Position numbers and translations under genes: made by a program
Shown: one piece after another, positions 25,065 through 33,262 of the stretch
How the letters are laid out: each line of letters starts with the position of its first letter
How positions within the stretch are numbered: the stretch's first letter is position 1
Notes under the pieces: generated by a model
Told to the model about the DNA's origin: nothing
Databases searched by the model: none
What the model saw: the letters and a program-made list of their open reading frames with translations, nothing else
Assembly (NCBI RefSeq): GCF_900188425.1
Contig: NZ_FZON01000014.1
Coordinates: 1-64,000 of the forward strand
Length of the DNA stretch: 64,000 nucleotides
Direction: 5' to 3'
Source: Antarctobacter heliothermus
Lineage (GTDB): Bacteria; Pseudomonadota; Alphaproteobacteria; Rhodobacterales; Rhodobacteraceae

Positions 25065-25523
25065 TCAATCGTCGCGGTGGACTTTCTCGCGGCGCTCATG
25101 GCGCTCTTGCGCCTCAAGGCTCATGGTGGCGATCGGACGGGCGTCCAGCCGTTTCAGGCTGATTGGCTCGCCGGTCACTTCGCAATAGCCGTATTCGCCC
25201 TCGTCGATGCGACGCAGCGCCTGGTCAATCTTGTTGACCAGTTTGCGCTGGCCGTCGCGCGTCCGCAGTTCAAGCGCGCGATCGGTTTCTTCGCTGGCCC
25301 GGTCGGTCACATCGGGAATGTTCCGCGTGCCTTCCTGCAACGCCTCGATCGTATCGCGGCTGTCAGACATCAACTCGGCCTTCCAGGCCAAAAGCTTGCG
25401 TCGAAAGTACTCCGTCTGCCGTTCGTTCATGAAAGGTTCATCTTCGGCAGGACGGTAGTCATCGGGCAGAAAATTTTCAGGTTTCATCTCCGCTCCCTCG
25501 TCAACGCCAATATCTGTCATCAT
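25065..25523 (-). CDS. dksA: DksA/TraR-family RNA polymerase-binding protein, zinc-site deficient
   Basis: About 152 residues from ATG 25523 (GAGGAA upstream); ATG 25487 (GGAGCGGAG upstream) is an equally good start. The coiled-coil region ends in the family tip DRASEETDRALELRTRDGQR, and the globular part is YGYCEVTGEPISLKRLDARP. Normal DksA has four zinc cysteines; here one cysteine (YGYC) remains and the others read T, and M/S positions, so no zinc can be bound in the usual way. A zinc-independent DksA of this sort is known in Rhodobacter. It would act with ppGpp on rRNA and amino acid promoters. Confidence 0.85.
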   Translation of the reverse strand: MMTDIGVDEGAEMKPENFLPDDYRPAEDEPFMNERQTEYFRRKLLAWKAELMSDSRDTIEALQEGTRNIPDVTDRASEETDRALELRTRDGQRKLVNKIDQALRRIDEGEYGYCEVTGEPISLKRLDARPIATMSLEAQERHERREKVHRDD

Positions 25524-25801
25524 GAATTTCCTCAGATATCTGGCACCCCTGCGGGCAGCCATTAAACCAACCAGACACGCTTGTCACGTCACATTAGCGC
25601 CTTTCCGGGTCCGATTTGCGGCAGCCACAGGGCCGTGTCGGGGCCAATCGGTGGCACAACTCTGCCGGACCGGGACAATCCAAGGATTGTCGCCGGAAAG
25701 ACGCTTCTTGCGCCCCGTGTAACGCCGCCGGGCGGCGCTTGCAAATCGTTGCCTCCGTCACTACCCCTCGGACACAAACAAGCAATGAAGGGGTTCCTGC
25801 C

Positions 25802-26641
25802 ATGCGGTTCGAAGGCACCAAGGACTATGTCGCCACGGATGATCTGACCATGGCGGTCAACGCGGCCGTAACACTGGAACGGCCGCTGCTGGTCAAAGGC
25901 GAACCCGGCACCGGCAAGACCGAACTGGCGCGCCAGGTGGCGCACGCGCTGAACCTGCCGATGATGGAATGGGCGGTGAAATCCACCACCAAGGCGCAGC
26001 AGGGCCTGTATGAATATGACGCCGTCAGCCGGTTGCGCGACAGCCAGCTGGGCGACGAACGCGTCAACGACGTGGCCAATTACATCCGCAAGGGCAAGCT
26101 GTGGCAGGCCTTCGACGCCGACGGCAAGGTGGTGCTGCTGATCGACGAGATCGACAAGGCCGACATCGAGTTCCCCAACGACCTGTTGCAGGAACTCGAC
26201 AAGATGGAATTCCACGTCTACGAGACCGGCAAGACGGTGCGCGCCAAACATCGCCCCATCGTCATCATCACCTCGAACAATGAAAAGGAACTGCCCGACG
26301 CCTTTTTGCGCCGCTGTTTCTTTCACTACATCAAATTCCCCGACACGGAGACGCTGCGCCAGATCGTCGAGGTGCATCACCCCGGCATCAAACCGGCGCT
26401 GCTGACCACTGCGCTGACCCAGTTCTACGAATTGCGCGACCAGCCGGGCCTGAAGAAAAAGCCCTCGACCTCCGAGGTGCTGGACTGGCTCAAGCTGCTG
26501 CTGGCCGAGGATCTGGATGCCGAAGACCTCAAGCGCGACGGCGCCAGCGCCCTGCCCCGGCTGCACGGCGCGCTGCTGAAAAACGAACAGGATGTGCACC
26601 TGTTCGAACGCCTCGCCTTCATGGCGCGACGGCAGCGCTGA
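25802..26641 (+). CDS. MoxR-family AAA+ ATPase (CoxD-like)
   Basis: 279 residues. Walker A is VKGEPGTGKTELA (about 34), Walker B VVLLIDEIDKAD (about 112), sensor 1 IVIITSNNEKE, and the arginine finger region is AFLRRCFFHYI. MoxR ATPases work with VWA-domain partners to load metal cofactors or remodel complexes; CoxD with CoxE matures the CO dehydrogenase active site. The matching VWA (CoxE-like) gene lies 3.5 kb downstream at 30097. The start has a plain GAAGGGG upstream. Confidence 0.85.
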   Translation: MRFEGTKDYVATDDLTMAVNAAVTLERPLLVKGEPGTGKTELARQVAHALNLPMMEWAVKSTTKAQQGLYEYDAVSRLRDSQLGDERVNDVANYIRKGKLWQAFDADGKVVLLIDEIDKADIEFPNDLLQELDKMEFHVYETGKTVRAKHRPIVIITSNNEKELPDAFLRRCFFHYIKFPDTETLRQIVEVHHPGIKPALLTTALTQFYELRDQPGLKKKPSTSEVLDWLKLLLAEDLDAEDLKRDGASALPRLHGALLKNEQDVHLFERLAFMARRQR

Positions 26642-26746
26642 GATCCCACAGACGGGCACCGGGTTTGCGGCGCAAGGCACAGTCAGGCTGTCCGCAACAT
26701 CCGGTGTCCGCTGCGCCATGCCCTTCAAACAGCCCTCGAAGACGGA

Positions 26747-26780
26747 TGTAGAGGGTCCACGCAGACGTGGACCCTCTACA
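26747..26780. terminator. Perfect 14-bp inverted repeat between moxR and the AEC permease gene
   Basis: TGTAGAGGGTCCAC (26747-26760) and GTGGACCCTCTACA (26767-26780) form a perfect stem with loop GCAGAC. There is no T run after it, so it is not a textbook terminator; it could be an operator, an mRNA-stabilising element or a remnant of a dispersed repeat. The rest of the 239-base gap holds nothing I recognise. Confidence 0.45.
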
Positions 26781-26880
26781 CCCCGTTTCGGAAATTGGCC
26801 CGCCCCTATGACACGCCCCCCAACAGGCCTCCTGCCATTCGGGGGCTTGTGGCGCGCGCGGCCGCATGGTTTGAAACGCC

Positions 26881-27783
26881 ATGCTCCAGATCCTCACTCA
26901 TGACATTCTGCCGGTGTTCTCCATGCTGGCGCTTGGCTTTCTGCTGGGCCGCTCCGGCAAGGTCAGCCGGGATGAGGCTGGGGCCGTCAACCGTGTCGCC
27001 TTTTTGATCCTGCAACCGGCGCTGATCTTCCCGCTGATCTCGGCGCTGGACTGGTCAGCCTTCCGGTTCGAGGCATTGGCCGCCTATGCGGGCGCGCAAG
27101 TTCTCCTGTTTGCGCTGGCCTTTACGGTCTGCCGAGTGCTGTTCAAACGAGAGCTGGTAGAGGCGTGGCTGCTGGCCATGGCGGTGATCTTTGTCAACAC
27201 GCTGCTATATATCTGGCCGATCAGTTTCCTGATCTACGGCGAGGCCGCCGCTCTGCCCGTCACCGCCATCGTCGCCTGGGACTCGGCGATCACCTTTGCA
27301 TTCTTTATCGTCTCCACCGACCTGATGGCCAATCGCGGGGCCGGTCCGGGGCCGGCGATGAAACGCATTGCCTCAAACCCGGTCCTGATCGCCATTGCGC
27401 TGGGGCTGATCGTCAACCTGCTGGGCCTGACCGTTCCCGAACCGCTGCTCACCGCGATGGGTTTTGCCGGGGCCGGGGCCGCGCCACTGACACTGTTTGC
27501 GCTGGGTGTGATCCTGTCCAGCCATGCGCTGATTCCCACCCCCCTGATCGGCATGGTTGCCGCGCTCAAGCTGCTGGCCTTTCCGGCGCTGGTGGCCGGG
27601 GCCGTCTGGGTGGTGGCCCCGCCGACCGACTGGCAAACCCTGTTCACGCTGACCGCCGCCGGGCCGTCGGGCGCGATGGCCTTTGCCTTGGCGCTGCTCT
27701 ACCGGGTTCGCACCGATACCATCGCCCCGGTGATCATCTGGACCAGCATCCTGTCGCTGATTTCGCTGGCCTGGCTGGCCTGA
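26881..27783 (+). CDS. AEC-family (auxin efflux carrier-like) permease
   Basis: 300 residues, about ten membrane helices, with the two-half topology of AEC transporters. The N-terminus ILPVFSMLALGFLLGRSGKV and the phrase NPVLIAIALGLIVNLLGLTV before the second half are typical. Bacterial members export or exchange organic acids or serve as malonate/malate carriers; the substrate is unknown. Stands alone between moxR and the acetyltransferase. Confidence 0.82.
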   Translation: MLQILTHDILPVFSMLALGFLLGRSGKVSRDEAGAVNRVAFLILQPALIFPLISALDWSAFRFEALAAYAGAQVLLFALAFTVCRVLFKRELVEAWLLAMAVIFVNTLLYIWPISFLIYGEAAALPVTAIVAWDSAITFAFFIVSTDLMANRGAGPGPAMKRIASNPVLIAIALGLIVNLLGLTVPEPLLTAMGFAGAGAAPLTLFALGVILSSHALIPTPLIGMVAALKLLAFPALVAGAVWVVAPPTDWQTLFTLTAAGPSGAMAFALALLYRVRTDTIAPVIIWTSILSLISLAWLA

Positions 27784-27893
27784 TCCGGCGCGCCAAGCCC
27801 GCCCTCCGGCGCAAACTCCGACCCGCACCTGTGGCAGAACAGTCCCACTCGGCGTGACCAAAACACCGAAAAAACAATGGCTTTGCCCCGATA

Positions 27894-27922
27894 TTCCCGA
27901 TTTCGGGAAAAAATTATCCACA
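27894..27922. promoter_or_regulatory. Short palindrome followed by a DnaA-box sequence
   Basis: TTCCCGATTTCGGGAA (27894-27909) is a perfect 7-bp-arm palindrome, followed by an A run and TTATCCACA (27914-27922), which matches the DnaA box consensus TTATNCACA. A single box does not make an origin; it may be a regulatory DnaA site or chance. The gap 27784-28041 also should hold the promoter of the acetyltransferase-DUF2927 operon. Confidence 0.35.
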
Positions 27923-28041
27923 GGCGCCCATAGCGCTGGGCAGAAACCCTGCTTTTGCCATATAGTGACCCAACAGAGGACAGATTACTTAAGGATGTCT
28001 TAAGGCACCCAAGAGAAACAATAAGCAGGCAGGCTTCGAAC

Positions 28042-28497
28042 GTGTCCCAACATACGGCTCTCACGGTGCGCCCCCTGCGCGCTGCGGACGAACCGGCGTG
28101 GCGAGAGCTCTGGACGGCCTATCTGGCGTTCTACGAGTCCTCTGTTCCAGAGCCGGTATACGCGTCCACCTTCGCGCGCCTGCTGGGCGACGATCCGCGT
28201 GACCACAATGCACTGGTGGCCGAAAGCGACGGACAGCTTGTCGGCCTGACCCATTACCTGTTTCACCGCCACGGCTGGAAAATCGAAGAGGTCTGCTACC
28301 TGCAGGATCTCTACGCCACCCCCGAATCCCGCGGCACCGGCGTCGGACGCGCCTTGATGGAAGGGGTCTATGCCGCCGCCGATGCCCACGGCGCGCCGTC
28401 GGTCTACTGGAACACACAGCATTTCAACACGACCGCGCGCCGCTTGTATGACCGGATCGGCACGCTCACACCCTTTATCAAGTACCAGAGGGTCTGA
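28042..28497 (+). CDS. GNAT-family N-acetyltransferase
   Basis: 151 residues from a GTG at 28042, where homology to the fold begins (LTVRPLRAADEPAWRELW). The acetyl-CoA loop is LYATPESRGTGVGRALMEGV (about residue 98), and the end WNTQHFNTTARRLYDRIG is the usual family motif. Upstream in-frame codons from 27955 do not look coding. The substrate is unknown. Its stop overlaps the ATG of the lipoprotein gene by one base. Confidence 0.82.
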   Translation: MSQHTALTVRPLRAADEPAWRELWTAYLAFYESSVPEPVYASTFARLLGDDPRDHNALVAESDGQLVGLTHYLFHRHGWKIEEVCYLQDLYATPESRGTGVGRALMEGVYAAADAHGAPSVYWNTQHFNTTARRLYDRIGTLTPFIKYQRV

Positions 28498-29885
28498 TGC
28501 GCACAACACGTCGCCTGCTGGTTCCGCTCTATCTCATGCTGGGCGCCTGTATGCCGGTCTCTCCGTCCGATACCGCAGCAACCCGCGCCGCAGGTGTTGA
28601 CGGCTCCAGCGCCCTGCCCCCGATGAAAAGCTTTGCAGTGCCGCGCCCGCAGGCCCCTGTGGCCTCGAACTCTGACATTGCTCGCGATTTCCTTGACCTT
28701 GCCTTTACGCTGGAATCCGGGCGCCCCCTGCCCGTCCTGACCCGCTTTGAGACACCAATCACCGTGCGCGTCACCGGCGCGCCGCCGTCGTCGCTGGTCC
28801 CTGATCTGCGCCGTCTCGTCCACCGCCTGCGCACAGAGGCCGGGATCGACATTGCCCTCACCGATGCCCCTGCCGCCAATATCACCGTGCAGGCGGTCAG
28901 CCGGGCCGAGATCCGCAATGCCCTGCCGCAGGCCGCCTGTTTCGTGGTGCCCAACGTCTCCTCGCTGGCCGAGTACCGCAGCAAGCGCCGCTCACGCGAG
29001 GTCAGCTGGACCTCCCTGCAAGAGCGCAAGCGGCTGGCGATCTTCCTACCCAATGATTCCTCGCCGCAAGAGGTCCGCGATTGCCTGCATGAGGAACTCG
29101 CCCAGGCCATCGGCCCGCTGAATGACCTCTACCGCCTGCCCGACAGCGTCTTTAACGACGACAACGTGCATACGGTGCTGACCGGCTATGACATGCTGAT
29201 CCTGCGCGCCTACTATGATCCCGCGCTGCGCAACGGCATGTCCCGGCGCGAGGTCGCAGACCGGCTGCCCACGATCCTGTCGCGGATCAATCCGCGCGGT
29301 CAGGCCATCGCCCCCAAACGACTGGCCAAAACCCCTCGGGTCTGGATCGACGCCGTACAAACAGCACTTGGCCCCGGCGCGAACCCGGCACAGCGCCGCA
29401 CTGCCGCGATCGAGGCGCTACAGGTCGCCTCGGCCATGGGCTGGACCGATCACCGCCGCGCCTTTTCCCACTACGCCATGGGACGGCTGTTGCAGGCCAC
29501 CGACCCGCAATCCGCCCAGGCGCAGTTCATCCTCGCACAACGCTATTTCGGACGCAGCCCGGACACCGCCCTGCACCGCGCCTATGTCGCCTCGCAACTG
29601 TCCGCATACGCGATCAGCGCCGGCGATCCGCAAAGCGCGCTGGCCATCCTGACCCCGCATCTGGACACCGCCGCGCGGCACGAAAACGCCGCCCTGCTGG
29701 CCACCCTTTTGATGCTGCGGGCCGAGGCAATGGAACTGTCAGGCCGCGTCACAGAGGGCCGCAACGTCCGGGTGGACTCGCTCGGCTGGGCAAGATACGG
29801 CTTCGGCTCGGACTGGGCGGTGCGGGCCAAGCTGCGCGAAATCGGCGCGCTCAACCCGGCAAGGCAGGGACAAGGGACGTTATGA
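28497..29885 (+). CDS. DUF2927 lipoprotein
   Basis: 462 residues. The N-terminus ends in a lipobox (LMLGAC), so it should be lipid-anchored. The DUF2927 block is visible: VPDLRRLVHRLRTEAGIDI, RDCLHEELAQAIGPLNDLY and RLPDSVFNDDNVHTVLTGYD, which includes an HEExxQ-like sequence resembling a zinc-protease HExxH site but with a changed third ligand position. The C-terminal third looks like helical TPR-like repeats (AMGRLLQATDPQSAQAQFIL). Function unknown. It is coupled to the small membrane protein gene that follows. Confidence 0.8.
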   Translation: MRTTRRLLVPLYLMLGACMPVSPSDTAATRAAGVDGSSALPPMKSFAVPRPQAPVASNSDIARDFLDLAFTLESGRPLPVLTRFETPITVRVTGAPPSSLVPDLRRLVHRLRTEAGIDIALTDAPAANITVQAVSRAEIRNALPQAACFVVPNVSSLAEYRSKRRSREVSWTSLQERKRLAIFLPNDSSPQEVRDCLHEELAQAIGPLNDLYRLPDSVFNDDNVHTVLTGYDMLILRAYYDPALRNGMSRREVADRLPTILSRINPRGQAIAPKRLAKTPRVWIDAVQTALGPGANPAQRRTAAIEALQVASAMGWTDHRRAFSHYAMGRLLQATDPQSAQAQFILAQRYFGRSPDTALHRAYVASQLSAYAISAGDPQSALAILTPHLDTAARHENAALLATLLMLRAEAMELSGRVTEGRNVRVDSLGWARYGFGSDWAVRAKLREIGALNPARQGQGTL

Positions 29886-30049
29886 TCGTGATCCTGGGGG
29901 CGCTGTTGGGCGCCATCATCGGCGGCACCACCGCCAAACGGCGCAAGGGCAACTGGGCGGATATCGCCCAGTACGCGACAGTCTATGCCATCGCGTTTGG
30001 CCTGCTGGGGTTCCTCGTGACCATCGCCATCGAGAAAGCGCTCAGCTGA
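29882..30049 (+). CDS. Small membrane protein, 55 residues
   Basis: A short gene that overlaps the lipoprotein stop by four bases (ATGA). It reads MIVILGALLGAIIGGTTAKR with a basic loop RRKGNWADIAQ and a second hydrophobic helix YATVYAIAFGLLGFLVTIAI, so it has two predicted membrane spans. The tight coupling, clean frame and membrane pattern support it as real. I do not know its function; it may stabilise or localise the lipoprotein. Confidence 0.7.
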   Translation: MIVILGALLGAIIGGTTAKRRKGNWADIAQYATVYAIAFGLLGFLVTIAIEKALS

Positions 30050-30096
30050 TCCCCTGTCCGGTTGCCCTCGGGCCACTGCTCGCCTAGCGTCGCGCC

Positions 30097-31278
30097 ATGT
30101 TTGTCCCCTTCTTCGAAACCCTCCGCTCCGCTGGCGTGCCCGTCACCCTGCGCGAATACCTGACCTTTCTCGAAGGTCTGCGCGCCGGGCTGGCCACCTA
30201 TGACGTCGAGGCGTTCTATTTTCTGGCCCGCAGCGCGATGGTCAAGGATGAGCGCCACCTTGACCGCTTTGACCGCGCCTTTGCCGCCTCGTTCAAGGGG
30301 CTGGACCAGATCACCCCCGAACAGGTTCTGCAGGCGGTCGACCTGCCCGAGGACTGGCTGCGCAAGCAGGCCGAAAAGCACCTGACAGAAGAGGAACGCG
30401 CCCAGATCGAGGCGCTTGGCGGCTTTGACAAGCTGATGGAGACGCTCAAGGAGCGGCTCAAAGAGCAAGAAGGCCGCCACCAGGGCGGCAACAAATGGAT
30501 CGGCACCGCCGGCACCTCGCCTTTTGGTGCGTATGGCTACAACCCCGAAGGCATCCGCATCGGTCAGGACAAGAGCCGCCACAAACGCGCGGTCAAGGTC
30601 TGGGACAAACGCGAATTCCGCAACCTCGACGACAGCGTCGAACTGGGCACCCGCAACATCAAGGTCGCGCTGAAACGGTTGCGCCGCTGGGTCCGTCAGG
30701 GCGCGGCAGAGGAACTGGACCTGAACGGCACCATCCGCGCCACCGCCGAACACGGCTATCTGGACGTGCAGACCCGGCCAGAGCGGCACAACGCGGTCAA
30801 GGTGCTGCTGTTCTTTGATGTCGGCGGCTCGATGGACCCGTTCATTCGCGTGGTCGAGGAATTGTTTTCCGCCGCCCGGTCAGAGTTCAAACATCTCGAA
30901 CATTTCTACTTTCACAACTGCCTCTATGAGGGCGTCTGGCGCGACAACGCCCGCCGCTATGATCAGCAGACCCCCACATGGGAGGTGCTGAACACCTACG
31001 GCTCCGACTACAAGTGCATCTTTGTCGGGGACGCCTCCATGTCGCCCTATGAGGTGGCTTATCCCGGCGGGGCGAATGAACACTGGAACGCCGAGGCCGG
31101 TCAGGTCTGGCTGCAACGCGCCCGCGACCAGTGGCACGATCACCTCTGGATCAACCCGGTGCCGGAACAGCACTGGCAGTACACCCAGTCGATCCAGATG
31201 ATCCGCGAGGTGTTCGAGGACCGCATGGTGCCGATGACCCTCGAAGGCATCGACCGGGGCATCCGCCTGTTGGGCTAG
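30097..31278 (+). CDS. VWA-domain protein, CoxE-like
   Basis: 393 residues. The N-terminal part (FFETLRSAGVPVTLREYLTF) and the C-terminal VWA domain (about residues 220-390) are those of the CoxE family. The metal-ion site is VLLFFDVGGSMDPF. These proteins are partners of MoxR/CoxD ATPases (gene at 25802) in maturing molybdenum hydroxylases or other metalloenzymes. No signal peptide, so cytoplasmic. The start at 30097 has no strong ribosome site, but the N-terminus fits the family. Confidence 0.85.
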   Translation: MFVPFFETLRSAGVPVTLREYLTFLEGLRAGLATYDVEAFYFLARSAMVKDERHLDRFDRAFAASFKGLDQITPEQVLQAVDLPEDWLRKQAEKHLTEEERAQIEALGGFDKLMETLKERLKEQEGRHQGGNKWIGTAGTSPFGAYGYNPEGIRIGQDKSRHKRAVKVWDKREFRNLDDSVELGTRNIKVALKRLRRWVRQGAAEELDLNGTIRATAEHGYLDVQTRPERHNAVKVLLFFDVGGSMDPFIRVVEELFSAARSEFKHLEHFYFHNCLYEGVWRDNARRYDQQTPTWEVLNTYGSDYKCIFVGDASMSPYEVAYPGGANEHWNAEAGQVWLQRARDQWHDHLWINPVPEQHWQYTQSIQMIREVFEDRMVPMTLEGIDRGIRLLG

Positions 31279-31323
31279 CGGCGCGGGCGGTTCGCATTTC
31301 GAATTCAAGGCAAAAGGTCGATC

Positions 31324-31707
31324 GTGATGAAGAGCATGAAAATCGTGGCAACGCTGGCCGTGCTGGCGACGTCCGCAATGGCCGACCAACGGACCAGCGC
31401 CAGCGATCTTTTGGAGATGTGGCAACCGCAAAGCGTGGTCATCGACGGCGGAGTTCTGACCGTGGTTCTGCCCCAGAACAGAATCACCGAAGAGATCTAT
31501 ATGTCCGTGCTGACGTCCGGCCTGTGTCTTGGCTTTGCCATGGACAAGCCGCTGAATGGACTTTCGGGGATCGAGGTGCTGAACCGGCATGGGCGACAGG
31601 GCTACGTTCTGGAACACGGTCTTGAGCCCTGCGCGACATGGAACGACCGCCCGGTGGGATCAAAGACAACCTACTACGAGATCCTGGGCGCGACCCATCT
31701 GTACTGA
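31324..31707 (+). CDS. Small exported protein of unknown function
   Basis: 127 residues from GTG 31324 (AAAAGG six bases upstream; ATG 31327 is also possible). A signal peptide MKIVATLAVLATSAMADQ is followed by about 105 residues with two cysteines that could pair (GLCLGF and EPCATW). I do not recognise a family. It follows the VWA gene in the same direction by 45 bases, possibly with its own translation start only. Confidence 0.65.
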   Translation: MMKSMKIVATLAVLATSAMADQRTSASDLLEMWQPQSVVIDGGVLTVVLPQNRITEEIYMSVLTSGLCLGFAMDKPLNGLSGIEVLNRHGRQGYVLEHGLEPCATWNDRPVGSKTTYYEILGATHLY

Positions 31708-31783
31708 CGGCAAAGCGGCGCAGGACAGGCCCTTGTGGGCGCATGCTACGCGCATCAACATGGGGTGCGTCCTCCCCAGCAAA

Positions 31784-31843
31784 AGGCCCGGCACCCCCAT
31801 TGGAACGCCGGGCCTGTGTTAACCAGAGGTAAAAACGCCTCTG
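31784..31843. terminator. Two hairpins between converging genes
   Basis: AGGCCCGGC (31784-31792) / GCCGGGCCT (31807-31815) with a 14-base loop, preceded by AAAA, then CAGAGG (31824-31829) / CCTCTG (31838-31843). The first can serve the minus-strand gene (A run becomes a U run), the second is weaker. Next to them, GTCCACGCGTGGAC (31875-31888) is a perfect palindrome at the 3' end of the minus-strand gene. Confidence 0.6.
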
Positions 31844-31889
31844 TAAGCCATTGATTTTATTCAGGCGCCTGTTTGTCCACGCGTGGACA

Positions 31890-32957
31890 CTACGGTGCCA
31901 ACCCCCGCGCTGCACCCAAGGTGCCGGGGCCGATCTTGGCGTCCAAAGCGCCCTCATACAGGCCACGTTCCTGCAAGATCCTCTGGAACGCCAGCGCCGT
32001 CTCCCGATCCCATTGCACGGCCCGGCCCGACACGGTGCCGCGGATGTCATTGACCGAAACCTTGCCGGTCTCCAAGGCCTGAACATAGAACGACGCCGCC
32101 TGTTCAGGGTCATACTCCACGCCCTCGCCGCGTTCATACAGAAACCCCAGCGCATTGATCGCCGCCGCATCGCCGCCCTGCGCCGACCGTCGGATCAACG
32201 CTGCCCGCTGCGCCGGATCGGTCACCGGACCATCCTCGGAATACAGGGTCTGCAACGCCCGCGCCGCATCCTCATTGCCCTGAGCCGAGGCCTTTTCCAG
32301 CATCTCAGCCGCCTTGACCACGTCCGGCAGGCCCAGTTCATCGGCCAGGCTGCGCGGGATACTGCTGGGGTCCATGTAGATGGCAGCCAGCCGAAGCTGG
32401 GCGAAATGATAGCCCGAGCCAGCGGACTGCTCCAGCAGGGTGATCATCTGCCGGAAATCGCGTGCCGTCCCGCGCCCGATCCCGCTCATCATTGCCAACG
32501 TCGCCTGCGCCGGCAGATCGCCTGCCTCTGACGCGGCGCGATATTCGGCCATGGCCCGTTTGATGTCAGGTGTCACGCCGTCGGCGCCAAAATTGTAATA
32601 GTCACCCACCTTGGTCCGGGCCGCAGCAATCCCCGCTTCAGCGGCCAGTTCAAACGTCTCCAACGCCAGCGCGTGTTCAGCATCCGCCTGCATCAGCACC
32701 GCCACGTTGAAAAGCGCCTCCGGGTCCGGGTCGGCCCCGATCACCGCGCGCTCACACGCGGCCCGCGCCGACCGCAGCGCCCGAAAGTAATCCGACACCG
32801 CCTGTTTGCTGACCGGCGCCTCAGCGGTCGCAGGTCCGGCCAGATCGCGGCAGGTCGCGGCGGCCTCTTGCGCGCCTGCGGCCCCGGCCTGCGTGGCCAG
32901 CGACAGCAACCCAGAGGCAAGAATCGCCCTGGCCAGATCTTTTCTCAAACGGGTCAT
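31890..32957 (-). CDS. Exported Sel1-repeat protein with a peptidoglycan-binding-like C-terminus
   Basis: 355 residues from the ATG at 32957 (AAAGGAACG upstream). A signal peptide ends around AGAAGAQEA. Then come Sel1/TPR-like helical repeats (for example ALETFELAAEAGIAAARTKV and LGFLYERGEGVEYDPEQAAS). The last 50 residues, ALAFQRILQERGLYEGALDA and KIGPGTLGA, match the PG-binding type 1 pattern. Periplasmic scaffold or cell-wall role is likely; the exact function is unknown. Confidence 0.75.
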   Translation of the reverse strand: MTRLRKDLARAILASGLLSLATQAGAAGAQEAAATCRDLAGPATAEAPVSKQAVSDYFRALRSARAACERAVIGADPDPEALFNVAVLMQADAEHALALETFELAAEAGIAAARTKVGDYYNFGADGVTPDIKRAMAEYRAASEAGDLPAQATLAMMSGIGRGTARDFRQMITLLEQSAGSGYHFAQLRLAAIYMDPSSIPRSLADELGLPDVVKAAEMLEKASAQGNEDAARALQTLYSEDGPVTDPAQRAALIRRSAQGGDAAAINALGFLYERGEGVEYDPEQAASFYVQALETGKVSVNDIRGTVSGRAVQWDRETALAFQRILQERGLYEGALDAKIGPGTLGAARGLAP

Positions 32958-33262
32958 CCACGCGTTCCTTTCAACTTTTAGTCGTTTCTCCACAGAACGC
33001 CCGCGAGATGTTGCCCCGCTGCATGCCCTTGCGGAAAACCGCCACCGATTGCCGAAGCAAATTGACTTAAATACACAGTTACCCTTTCATTCCAATTGGA
33101 TGAGATCAAACGCTATCAGCGAATGCACTGGTGCATGACCGTACTTGCGGCGTTGCAGCCACAGGCGGCCCATGGGCCGCGTTGGCGAGTTACCGCCCAA
33201 GACGGGTATGCGGGCGCGCAACGTCATTGTTCGCTTAACACTTGGCGTCTACGAGGCAGCGC
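32958..33262. promoter_or_regulatory. Divergent intergenic region with a 16-bp palindrome
   Basis: The 305-base gap separates two divergent envelope-protein genes. GCGGCCCATGGGCCGC at 33165-33180 is a perfect palindrome. TTGACT at 33062-33067 could be a -35 box, but no good -10 follows. The stretch CCATGGGCCGCGTT is shared with the hairpin at 18256-18286. No gene is visible in the gap. Confidence 0.4.

Noticed and set aside
27914-27922. Replication origin
   Set aside because: Only a single DnaA box and no AT-rich unwinding region, dnaA, hemE or parAB genes nearby.
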